The notes below the pieces were generated by a model that was not told the DNA's origin, did no database searches, and was given only the letters and a program-made list of their open reading frames with translations. DNA of 64,000 bases from Acridotheres tristis (taxonomy: Eukaryota; Chordata; Aves; Passeriformes; Sturnidae): the NCBI GenBank assembly GCA_037013685.1, contig CM072888.1, positions 8,661,034-8,725,033 on the forward strand. The letters run 5' to 3'. How positions within the stretch are numbered: position 1 is the stretch's first letter; each line of letters opens with the position of its first letter. Positions 50,975 to 62,300 of this stretch are shown here, piece after piece. A program made the translations under genes and the position numbers.

Positions 50975-51455
50975 TCATAGAATCACAGAATCAGAGTCAT
51001 AGATTCATTGAATCAGGATCATCAAGGCTGGGAAACATGTCCAAGGTCGTTGAGTCCAACCTTTAACCAAGCACTGCCAGGTCAATTAAACCATAGCAAG
51101 AAGTGCCACGTCCAGTCATTTCTTCAAGTCTTGCAGGGATGACAACTTCACCACTTCCCTGGGCAGCCTGTTCCCATGGTTAAACACCATTTCAGTGAAG
51201 AAATTCTTCCTGATGTACAATCTGAACTTCCCCTGGTGCAGCTTGAGCTCCTTTCTTCTTGTCCTGTCACTTTTTACCTGGGAGAAGAGACTGATCCCCA
51301 CCAGGCTACAAACACTTTTGAGGGATTTGTAGAGAGTTAGAAGATCTCCCCTGAGTCTCCTTTTCTCAAGGATAAACGCTCCTAGATCCCTCAGCTTCTC
51401 CTCATAGGATTTACTCTCTAGATCCCTCACCAGTTGCCCTATATGTCCTTTCATT
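50975..51455 (-). mobile_element. CR1 LINE fragment, longest copy (about 480 bp)
   Basis: The left end, TCATAGAATCACAGAATCAG, is the reverse-complemented octamer tail. It is followed by a 3' UTR segment with 'caaggtcgttgagtccaacc' in near-family form and then the ORF2 C-terminus. The 3' UTR type (GTCCAACC, then a TTAACC-containing segment) differs from the copy at 33081, indicating another CR1 subfamily. The element stops near 51455 by 5' truncation. No clear target duplication was identified. Confidence 0.96.
51116..51454 (-). pseudogene. CR1 ORF2 C-terminal remnant (reverse-transcriptase protein tail)
   Basis: The minus-strand frame stays open for 112 codons. It contains segments typical of the CR1 ORF2 C-terminus: LRDLGAFILEKRRLRGDLLT, then SDRTRRKELKLHQGKFRLYI, then RKNFF and a NRLPREVVKLSSL motif. 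The family pattern is LxxLxLxSLExRRLRGDLI ... RxFRLxIRKxFF ... WNRLPREVV. The upstream endonuclease and catalytic reverse-transcriptase domains are absent, so it cannot encode an active enzyme. The first methionine lies at the truncation edge and is not a natural start. The unbroken frame over 339 bases suggests a fairly young or slowly decayed copy. Confidence 0.93.
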
Positions 51456-51992
51456 ACTAATAGGAATTTTAAAAATCATATAATATAAGAGATATTTAGT
51501 TATATGTCACATTAAAAAAAGCCTGCAATATCTCAAGCTTTCCATTTTTCAGTACATGTACCAAGCTAAAAGTATTTTGAAAAGTAACAGGAACCTTCTC
51601 CATTGTGTATGGTTGCCTAAGTCCCACCTAGTCCTGTTATGTCCCATGAAATTATAAATATCAACTAGTTATTTCTAGGTAGTTAAGCTTCCTAGGTTAT
51701 CTTTATGGTTATTGATTCTTAAGTAGGACATGATCAAAACAATTTTATCAGTTTGCAATCACATATCACATTTTCTTCTCAATTGTCTTAGTTTTGTCTT
51801 GATTCTGTGATTAAATTTTTAGTTATCCTTGTGCCATAACATCCTTTACTCCCATGATAGCAATGTTATCCTTAATTGTGGTATCAATTAAATTAATATC
51901 AATGCAAATGAGAGTATAAAACCTGAAAGATGTCTCTTGATTACATAAGCTTGATGTATCCCTTGTCCACAACAAAAATACAATTTGAATAT
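51456..51992. other. AT-rich non-coding sequence
   Basis: Between the CR1 copy and the trinucleotide tract. No recognisable feature. Confidence 0.4.
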
Positions 51993-52040
51993 TTATTATT
52001 ATTATTATCATCATCATCATCATCATCGTCGTCGTCATCA
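51993..52040. repeat. Compound trinucleotide repeat (TTA)5(TCA)6(TCG)3(TCA)2
   Basis: Sixteen in-phase triplets without interruption. The TCG block sits between TCA blocks, so a single TCA-to-TCG change probably expanded locally. A minus-strand frame through it (51823-52203) translates to runs of M, I and T and is an artefact. Confidence 0.95.
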
Positions 52041-53572
52041 TCCTCACTGATATTATTATCACTGTTATAACTATTCTCCTCGGGCAGATTTTGTCACTGT
52101 AAAAATCACTTCTTCCCTGATTTTGTACAATTTCTTGAAAGAAACACCTCTTGAAAAAACTAAAAGAAGATTGCCACTGGCAGAGGAGTTTGGGAAAAAT
52201 CATTATAAACCTAACAAATTCATAGGGATTGACAGAAGATCCACAGAGAAATGTTTAGCTCACAGAGCACATGTCTCTTCAAAGCCCAGAGATTTCAGAG
52301 GGACAGAGAAACCTCACGCTGTCTCCAGAAAAATGGAGGACTTACTTTCAAAGGTGAAATGTCTATGCACCAACTTTTTAATTCAAAAGTCATCTCCATG
52401 TCAGCGTCTGGTGCAGCTCATCAATGATTTTCCTTGAACAGAATTTGATTTTTAATTGAGAACCTATCCCATGTACTAAAATGTTTTCTTTTGGAGAAAT
52501 TAACTTATTAGACTAATGAGCATCCTGTAAAAATTATATTTAGAATGAGCAAGCGGACATTATAATATTTAACTACATTTCCCTACCCTAAAACTATAGG
52601 CAGTAATGTTTCTGGTAAGAGTTCTGGCCTGCTATTTTACTCTTTTATGTATTTATGCACATCTAAAGAAGAGCTGTGATTAAAGAGGGTCATGTCTTTT
52701 ATTTTCATTCAATTTTTTTCTTCAATTGCTTTTAGAAGGATCTTAGCCTTAAACTGAAATAAGATATAAATTAAAACAATTAAAGAAAAAAAAAAAAAAC
52801 CCTGTCTCTTAAAAATACTAACTTAATTTAAAGAAATCTACGTCTATAAATAAAATCAATGTATTTTCAAATCATTAGGGAAAGATAACAAAATGGTCCA
52901 TAGGTCTTCTTGCATATAAAGCACTTTTAGGCTTTTTTTCCACTCTCCCGCCTTTAAATCCATCAGGGAACATCCGATAAAACAAAACAAGAACATGTTT
53001 TTGGTTCTTTTTAAATAGAGAAACTTTACTCACTTAATCTAACATTTGGAGGGGTAATAGAGGGAGAGAAAATGGCCAGCACTCCAACTGCACTTGAATT
53101 ACTGTATCTTTTAATGACCCTTCTTTACTATTATTTATAGAATGTAAACTACATAGAAAAACATAGATTTAATAATACATGTCAACTTAAACTATGAGCA
53201 GAAGATCTTCAATTTCAAAACAATTCAAATTACAATTCAAATGAAAACTCTTACTTTACAGCCATCAGACACATAGGAAAAAACTTTGTTTTAAGAGTAA
53301 GAAGGGTCATTCATCAAGATAGTCCATTACAACCTAGCTTTCTATGAGGGTTAGATGCATAGTTAAAATATATAGAATCAGGTCATATAGAAGAGTGCAG
53401 TAACAGGACACATCTAAAAGTATAACAAAGTTAGGGAAAAATTATCTAAGAAGCTAGCTTAGTTAAAATTCAGATAAAATTCAATTTATCAATAAATACA
53501 TAATTATTCTTTATATAGAATATGCAAAATATATATTTTATTTCTTCTTTATTTCTGGTTTCCCTATTTTTT
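52041..53572. other. AT-rich non-coding sequence
   Basis: A plus-strand frame is open from 52051 to a TGA at 52435-52437 (128 codons). It begins downstream of the triplet repeat and has no ATG until late. The peptide is K/R/S-rich and matches no family I know. Splice and start context are poor, so it is not called as a gene. A 14-A run lies at 52786-52799. Confidence 0.4.
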
Positions 53573-53591
53573 ATTTATTTTTTTTTTTTAA
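53573..53591. repeat. T-rich run
   Basis: A stretch of T with one A, continuing a T-rich segment that begins near 53530. Confidence 0.75.
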
Positions 53592-56500
53592 TAGAGGGAC
53601 AGAAAGTTAAAAGCCAGAGATTAAGCTGTAATGATTGAAAAAAACTGTGAACTTTAGGGAAAAAGAAATGAGAATCAAGAGCCAGAACAACACTTCAACA
53701 CATTTAAAAAATGTGATGCAGCTTTGATATAGTCAGGAATCATAAGAACAAAAGGATTGTACTGAACAAGTCAAAATAGATTTGAGTGGCAGACTTGTCT
53801 TGTATGTCTAAGCCCGGCTGTAAAACCTACACTTCATTCTAACCTAGTGAGAACTAAAAGAGAAAGGTCAATTCTGAGCAAAACTATGTAAAAGAATATC
53901 GGTGACTGGAAAAAAACTAAGTTTAACTATCAAGCACTGCTTTCAGAGGAATTATGCTTATCTGAAATTTAGGTGTGATTCAGTCAATACAACTTCGACA
54001 CATAAAACTACATGATCAACTTCAGCTCTTAGAGAACACTGTGCCCCAGAGCTATAAAAACTGATAATTTGGAGTCTCAGTTTTCAGCCAATGTAAAATC
54101 CACAAATTTCATTGTATTTACTCATCCCTTAGAGATAAGTATGAACACAATTTAAGAAGGCCATGTACAGTTTGAAAATGACTGGTCCAAGTAATCAAAC
54201 CTATAAGCAGCCAGATTATCTTTCATTATTTCTGTCTCCTTCCAGCTGTATAACATCAAAGAGTGAAAAAAAATATTATTGCAGTTCAAATGTTAAGTAT
54301 TAAATTTAAGATTTCAACGAACTTCTGCAGAAATGGCTGAAGCTTTGTGATGGACTTCATTCTCTGATATTTTCTATAGCAGAACTAGAGAAAATGGTGT
54401 GTTTTTCTAGAAAGTGTTGTATTCACCTCTCACAACTGTTTTCAAGTAATATATTCACCAGGGGATAACATTTACTCTGCAAATATATTTGTATCACATT
54501 AAATACTTGTCACAGTCTTAAAATCAGATATTTTACATAGCTCTTTAAACTTAATGTTCTAGTTATATAGAAGCTTAAATATGCCAGAAATAAATATTGA
54601 TTTCTGGAGCTCAGCCACCATAAGGGTGATGGCTGTAAAAGACTCTCACAGAAGAATAAATAATATTTATTTTTCCCTACATAGACCCTTATTCTAAATT
54701 ATTGAACAAGTGACATGTTTGAATTAAGCACATAAAAATGTGCATCTTTCTGTTTCAGTCTTTACTATCAACACTAAAATTTTCTCTAATAGACCAGATA
54801 TACTCCAAGCAATAGAATGTGAATATTTGTAGAATATAAAATTGGTTAAACTTTGATTTGCAGAGAAATGGAGATTAGATTATCCAAGTAGAAAAACAAT
54901 TTGAAGTCTCTTTATGTAATTCAAAAACTTAACAAAGCACAGACCAAGATTTTAAAAGGAAGTCCTATCACCCATTCCATAGAAGCTGTAAGGATAGTTA
55001 TTTCAATAAAGATGAATTTCTGAGGTTATACTTGACCAGTTGAACATTATACTATAAATAAATTCCTTGTATTGCACACCTTTTCTTGAAGCCTCTTTTT
55101 AACATGGACAGCCTGGAAAGTTTTCCTGACCTGACAGGACATTTCTTACAGTTTTCATTTTGAAGATCAGGGCCACCCACAGACACTAGACAATGGCATT
55201 GGTACCTGGGCAGGGGAAGTCTCCACTTTAGCTTTTGGCTCTGATGTTTCCCTTGCTGCTTTACAGTGTTTTCAGTGCCAAGAGCTTTTCCTTTGTCTTA
55301 TGGATACATTCTGCTGAAGAGGCAGTCAAAAAAAGTGAGTGATCTTAGCCTTGACTGAACAAGAACATGTGGATCTGATACGGAATCCCTTCTCAGGGAC
55401 AAAAGAAATAACTCGGTTTTCACTGACCAACTTCAATCTGCACAAATTTTTGATTCACTGCTTACTGTAGTTCTCTCTGTGTAAAAGGCCCTTATTCCAG
55501 AGCCTAAAGCCAGAAAAAACTGGTGTTCACAGTATGTTTTGCCCTATCTCCTCACCACAATACCCCGAAACAGGCTGGCAAAAGGATATAGCCTCAAAGT
55601 CAATGCTATGGATACAGTGCTGTAAATACATCCTTCCCTGGAAGGCAGTGGCAGATGAAGGTGCTGCTGTATCCAGAGGGCAGCTGGCTTCTACTTCCCC
55701 CTGCTTTCTTCTGGGCTTCTGGTAAAATCCAGACATGTGTTTAAAAGAGATTTTTTGACATTTTTGCATCTTATTGTGGCATCATGAGTATAAGCACAGT
55801 TCATAAACCAGACAACTTGACCTGTTCAGCTTGCACACAGCCCAAGGGCCACCCCCAACAGAAATACGAAACCTGCAGTGTGCTGGCCACAGACAACAAC
55901 CTCAGCAGGGCAGGCAGCTAACAGTGGCTCTACAAAAATGGGAATAGGCAAATTTATTTTCATTTAGGCATCTTTAACAACATTTGCATATCTTTTAAAT
56001 ACAGTTAAACACCGTGTGTTCCAGGTGCTTTAGATAAGAAATAAAAAGGATTTCTGTGTTCTGTAATTAAAGGTAATTGATTTTCAAGCTTCCTGCCATT
56101 ACCCATGCTAGAGTCAAAAACTTTCACTGTATAGTATGCAAAGAGGGTCCCTAAACTAGTCTGAAGTTCAGAAGTATACTCTGCTCCAGCTCTGATTTTC
56201 TGGAAGTTCAAAGGAAATCTTATGATTGGCAGCAATTTTCAACACTGCTGGACTGCTTCAGAATGATAATTGGAGATACTAGTTCTTGAAATATATGCTT
56301 TGTACCAATGAAGCTCTCACAAAAGTCTTGAATTCACGACTTTCTTAATGAGCATGTGTCCATAAGAGGCTGTATAATGATAAAGAGCCTTATTGATCAA
56401 AGAATTTGCCTATTTTACTGTGCACTTGTAATTACGTGTGAGTGATACAACCTATCTTGTCTTCTCTATCAAATTTAAAGAGCATAATCTTATACAAAAA

Positions 56501-59310
56501 AACAGCACTTAAACTTAGCAAAGCTCATAAATATGTGCCTTAAGTTAAAAAAAGTCTGAAACATCATGGAAATCTGTTGACTTTAGGCAGTCATTCTCTT
56601 TTAGAAACATGCTTATATTTTGGAAAACAGGCAGAATTAAGCATGTATCATCATGCATCATGACTGAGAAAATTAATGAAAGGAGAAACTAGTAGAAAGA
56701 AGATTTTAGGGAAGATTTTCCCAGCTTTTATAGCCTCTTACAATCAGGGCATTTCTTTATTGTTTAGTACATTTGATTTTAGTCATGTTCTATGACTAAA
56801 TCTCCCTGTAGTTAATAATGTCTAAATTTTTGATCAAGACATATATTTTTAATTTTCAGTTGAGAAATAAAAATTAGAAAGCCCTCTTTTTATTTCTGCA
56901 AAATTGTAAAACAGTTCATCGCCCTTTTACCCTAAAATCGAGATGCTGTCATAGTCCTCTTAGATTCAGATGTAACAGTAACAATGTCTAAGCAATGAGA
57001 GGAGTAGGAAATTAATAGAAAACCAGAAGAAAATGGTAAGGCTGTAGAGTTACTTTTTGAGATTTACTTAGAGGATTTCTCCATGTACTGTGTCTATATA
57101 TCTTGTTTCAAAATGGATTTAAAAGTATGTGTGAAGGAGATCCACCTGCAAAAATTCATGTAATTTCTCAGTAATTTATAACCTTTTAGCTCATTCCCCA
57201 ATAACCCCAAAACTGATGCTATTTTGCAGCTTTTTAAAGTAACAATCATAGCAATCAGTTGTAAAAATTAAATTAACTACTTATCTCTGTTGTACTCTTT
57301 GAAACTCAAGCAGCTAAAGAGACAAGATTTAGGAGTATGAAAGACAATTATTCTGTGTTGTGATTTAATTAATAATCTAGATTTCAGCAAAAACAGCAAG
57401 TAAGCATTATAATCCTTTCATTTCTAATGCATACCTAAAGGAAAATAAAGCTTTGTCTAGTGTCTAGAAAAAATGTTTTGTTGAAGGAAAACTTTATTTC
57501 CAATTATAGGAAATATGATGGAATTTTTACATGCGCTTCTCAAATGAGTACCTAGACATACTCGGTTCTCAAAAAAAAAATCTCAAAAAAAATTCAGTGT
57601 AACCATAATTGTAGAAACTTGCTTTAATTTAAGCTTATCCATTCTGAGATATTCATAAGAATTTACTGAAAATACATTTTCTCTTGAGTTTGGGATAAAT
57701 TATTATCTAGAAGACATGAAAACATGGTGTAAGGATAAATATTTTTTTCTTTTGAATATATATCACAATTTGCTATTTTATTGTTATTCTTCCCACTATA
57801 AAGCTCCCTAGATTAGGAAAAACATTGTGTTCACCTTTTCTCTAGTTCTTGAAACGCATTCTTTTGAATTGACTGCAATGCCCAATTCTCTCTGCAAAGA
57901 AATCATATATTTAAACTAATTACTAATGTAGACATTTCAGCCATGGCTTACTATCAAAGTAAATAGGTTATTCTACTACTCCCAGTCATCCTTAGGCTGA
58001 GAAAATACTAACGCTCATGTGCAGTATTTTCCTTGGTATTCTTCATCTTAAATTCTGAATACTAGGCTGAATGTCCATGTCTTGGGAGGTCAAAATGAAC
58101 ACAGAGAGATATTAGCAAATAAAAAGAAAAAAACATTCAACTTTTTCTTCATAGTATGAAAACTCTTTTATCTTGGCTTGAAAAGGTGGAATAGACCTCA
58201 GGAATGGATAGCAATGCAATGTCATTTCACGTATTTTTTATATCTGTGTAGTACTTGAGAGAAGAAGTGGCATATATTTTTTAAGATTTAATTTATTTTC
58301 AATTTTCCTCTATATTAAATCAGCTTTTCTTCCCACATCACCAAAAAGAGGAAAGAATCAAATCTGAGAGACTGGATGTAGATTAGCACAGCTATGGAGA
58401 TAATGCAGTTTGCATGTATGATATGAAGCACAAAGATCCTTAGGATAATAGCAAAGTGGGGCACTCTGCCTTATGGACTACTGGAAAACGGCTTCAAAGA
58501 GAAATAAGGCTTAAAACAGTCTTATCTATCACACTTATCAATGGTTCCCTTCTTACATAGTTTCACAGTTCTTGAATTCATTTGGAAAGCAGGGAGATAT
58601 TCACCCAAATTAATCAATGAGCCAGGTAACAGAAACATAAGGTGATTAGCTTAAGCTGGATGATTAAGCTTTTGAATGTCTGGATTTGGGGAGCTGAATC
58701 ACTCTCTTTGAAACTGTTTCCAGCAGTATAACTCCAAGTCCACATTAAGCCTTGCTTAATACTAAGCTACATGATTTTAATATTTATTTCTCACCTCCAC
58801 TCCCCTCATCCTCCCTGTCCAGTGTTTGGGGAGGCAGTGGAGATGGGCAAAGCTAAGAAACTGCTCTAGAAAGTGTGGGGGATCTGCACCCCTATAAGAC
58901 AACTCCTTGCTGTTAAATATTTGTGAAATGCTCACTGCTATGGTTTGGAGGGTAAGTTCTCACCATCAGCAGACCCTTGTCCCTCCTGCAGGCAGGCAGG
59001 GTTCAGTTTCTCTATTGATATCCATTCCCAAGCAACCAGCAAGTGGAAGATCTTTTACTACAGACTATTAAGCTTCAAAAAAAGACTGTGCAGCCTTTCA
59101 GCTCTTTTATATGTAATCAGAGTTTTGAATATCCTATAACAGCTGTTGAGATACTAATCATCCAGAACATTAAGTTCGTGCACGTTTGTGGTCCCGATTC
59201 AAGTATCTTTTTCCTATAATTTTCTTACAATTTATTAAACATGTTAACTATTACAAAGGAAGAATGAGGCGGTTGCTTTCAGATTTTTTTTTCTTGAATC
59301 TACTTATTAG
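53592..59310. other. AT-rich unique non-coding sequence
   Basis: The longest featureless stretch. No exon, RNA gene or repeat family recognised in 5.7 kb. The segment 55800-55930 is GC-richer, as is 58780-58900. Opposed frames at 55527-55769 (80 and 63 codons) and a 76-codon frame at 56005-56235 are unrecognised. Confidence 0.4.
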
Positions 59311-59313
59311 TTT

Positions 59314-59333
59314 GGTTGGGTTGGTTGTTTGGG
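59314..59333 (+). other. G/T-rich tract with possible two-tetrad G-quadruplex
   Basis: GGTTGGGTTGGTTGTTTGGG has four G runs of two or three bases separated by short T-rich loops, a pattern compatible with a weak two-tetrad quadruplex. It is not a telomere repeat. Confidence 0.4.
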
Positions 59334-62300
59334 TTTTATTTTTAATATTTTAGAATGATCACTGCTGTTTTCCAAACAAAAATCACCAGCCTCAAGTACT
59401 TATAGCAGACACATGGCAGAGTGGAAAGATGAGACTTTTCAGGCAATATAAAAAAAAAAAAAGCAAAAATGACAAAACTGCTTTCACATGTTCAAGATAA
59501 TTATACACAGTTTTAGGTGCTCCTTTGAAAGAACAAGTTAAAATCAATCACCTCAAAGGTTCTCAGATAAAAACTTGTCAAGCTGTGACATCCTTTGTTT
59601 TGACACTGCTCCTGAGTGATTATGCTGGCCTCAAAGCTCACTTTTTGCACTTGAAGTTACCTCTATTTTTTTTATACCTCTATTTTATTATAGTTTCCTA
59701 TATTTTTATATTTTCTATTTGCTTTATCTAATACTTATGGAGACATTCCTCAGCCATTTCTTTTTTCCAGGTCCCATTCTCTCACAAAGCCCTGCCACTC
59801 TTTACAGCTGGCATATGGCATCACCTCATTGATAGACCATTCCACAAAATTTCAGGGAATCCTTCAACAAAGAATCTAACTAAAGAATCTAACTAAGGTA
59901 AAAAGCCTTGGTGTCATAGACAATATCCTTTCATGACACACTGCCCTAAAAGACAGAAAAGTTAGTAGACACAAATATTTAGCTCTTGCAAGTGGAGGGG
60001 GGTCTCCCTCTTACTTCCTTTGTACAAAATCTTTAAAGCAGCATGAAGCACTGAGCAGTTACTCTGAGTGCTGGATCTATGGTTGAAATAATAAAAGAGA
60101 AAACCAGCAAAATTCATCATCTGTGTGCTGCAGTTCTCACACAGTCTCTTCACTTTTCATTTGCTCTTTCATAGCAGCTGTTCAATATATACAGTTTTAA
60201 TTGCCACAGCAGAGAGTAAAGGAAACCTGCAAGCAAGGATACAGAAGAGGCTATTTCTGTTGAAATTCATCAATAAATATTAAAAGTCCTTTTCAACAAT
60301 TGTACTTGAAAAATATCAGGTTAACAGAATGATTTAGGAAGTCCGGAATAATTATAAAAATAATAGTGCATTAAAGTTTTTGCACTGATTTTATGATTTC
60401 TCAGCTAAATTATTCCACAGTTCCAACTAGGACTGGTGCTTGAGAAAATAATGACAAGGTTGGAAATTGCCAAGTGACTATAATTATTGCTATGTTAATA
60501 TCTGGATACCATAGAAGTTAAATTTGCAAGATCATTTAATAAAATATCAGAAATGTGGTATAACTTTGATATAAAAATGACAGACATCCTTAAGCAGGCT
60601 TGGGGTTCTTTTTGGTTTTTTCTTTCTTTTCTAATGATGATATAACATATTCAAAAAAACCTTTAAATATTTTATGGTAACAGAGTTTAACCTTGCTATA
60701 CTTGCCACGGTGGTGAGCAAACATTTAAAATTAATTTTATATCAAAATACATCTCTGTAGCCATTTTAAATTCATATATAAGTAAATTGATTTCAATGGG
60801 ACTTATGTACTTAATCACCTTTGAGGAAGTGGGCCTCAGTCCCTAATCAAGTCTGCTTAAATATGCTAACTGAATTGTTTTGAAAGTGCTGACATTCTGG
60901 AGCTCTGCATTATCACGGGGTTTTTTCTGGGTATTCTATGTAATAACACATATCTAATCTCGTTTAAGAAAACACAGTTTGGTAATTGGCAAAGAATTTT
61001 CTGTGATTGCTGCCGACTTTCATCTTGTAAGTATTGTATAGCTGTGGGTGTTTATCTGGGATGTAAACAATTAAAAATACTGCATAATTTTTTTTATATC
61101 CTTCTAGACAAACCTATATATAGACATCTGTATTATTTGTCTCAGACTGGCATTGCTTCACGCTACAGTGAATTCAGCTAGTTATTTAATTTTTCTTTTT
61201 TCATTGTAGATTGTGCTTTCTGACATCAGAATTATATACCATATGACTTCATTATTCAAGGCTACAGGACTCTTACAAACTTGACCTCATTGTTCCTGAA
61301 GGTGGATCTCTCCAGAGAGATTACACTAAGTGTTAAATCAAGATTAAAAAAAATATATATTTAAAATAATTAAATATTTTCTTCTGAATGGTTCTTCAGA
61401 GCTTTCATTCTGTATAAAGCCTTTGTGTTTCAATGAAAGATCTTGAGCTATTGGAGATTCTTTAGAGTTGGTTCCTGATTCTTACTAAGTTCTTCATAAA
61501 GTTAACATGAATTCAAGTAGGGAATTAAATATTAGATTATATATATTCTGATAAAAAATCACCTTTCTACCATTTAAACTTTGACATTAGGTATTAACAT
61601 TCCAATGGAAATTATCTTTAAACAAAGAGTTAAACAATATGTTGAAGTAAAGGAAAATAGAGGCAAGTGTGTTCAAAAGGAGGGGGAAGAATTTGTGGGG
61701 TAGAATTTAAAAAGGACTAAGTTAATATTTCTGATATAAGAGACTTACAGACTTCGAGCTTTTTACAAGTATAGGATTTTTTACTTTATCCAAAATTTGG
61801 AATTAAGAATTGAGATAAATTTGGAAAAGTGAAGGAAACTTGAATGTAGATACAGAGCAGAGGCAAAAAATAAGATTTCTGTAAGAAGATGACAGTGCTC
61901 TAGAGCTTCAGATACATGGAAAACTGGTGCAACACTATATATGAGGTGGAAAGATAAGGGAGAGGTGTCATGCTAAGTTAGGCATGAGAGGGAAGAAGGG
62001 AAGAACCATTTATTAGAAAATACAGAAAAAATAATTTAGTAAAAAAGACCAGTCATTTAAGAGAAAAGTGGAGAGTGGTGGGTAAGTGGGTTAAGATGGA
62101 TGTTAAAACCAGCAACAACAACAATGAAGAAACAAGACAGTTGTACATGAGAGGAGAAAAAAAAATCCTGTAAAAAAAAGAAGTGAAAAACAGAGGCACA
62201 GACCACAGATGAGGATGAGTGGAACAGAAGATAAAAATAAATAACATGCCAGCTACCAGGGTGTCTCTCAGTGTAAATTATGCATAAACTTTAAGCTAAA

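Noticed and set aside
51823..52203. 126-codon minus-strand frame
   Set aside because: The middle is runs of M, I and T from the trinucleotide repeat, with no domain on either side.
52051..52437. 128-codon open plus-strand frame, with an AAAG/GTGAAA donor-like site near 52350
   Set aside because: No early ATG, no credible acceptor, and a composition-driven K/R/S-rich peptide with no recognised motif.
59310..59340. Interstitial telomere-like repeat
   Set aside because: The units are GGTT and GGGTT in irregular order, with no TTAGGG array.
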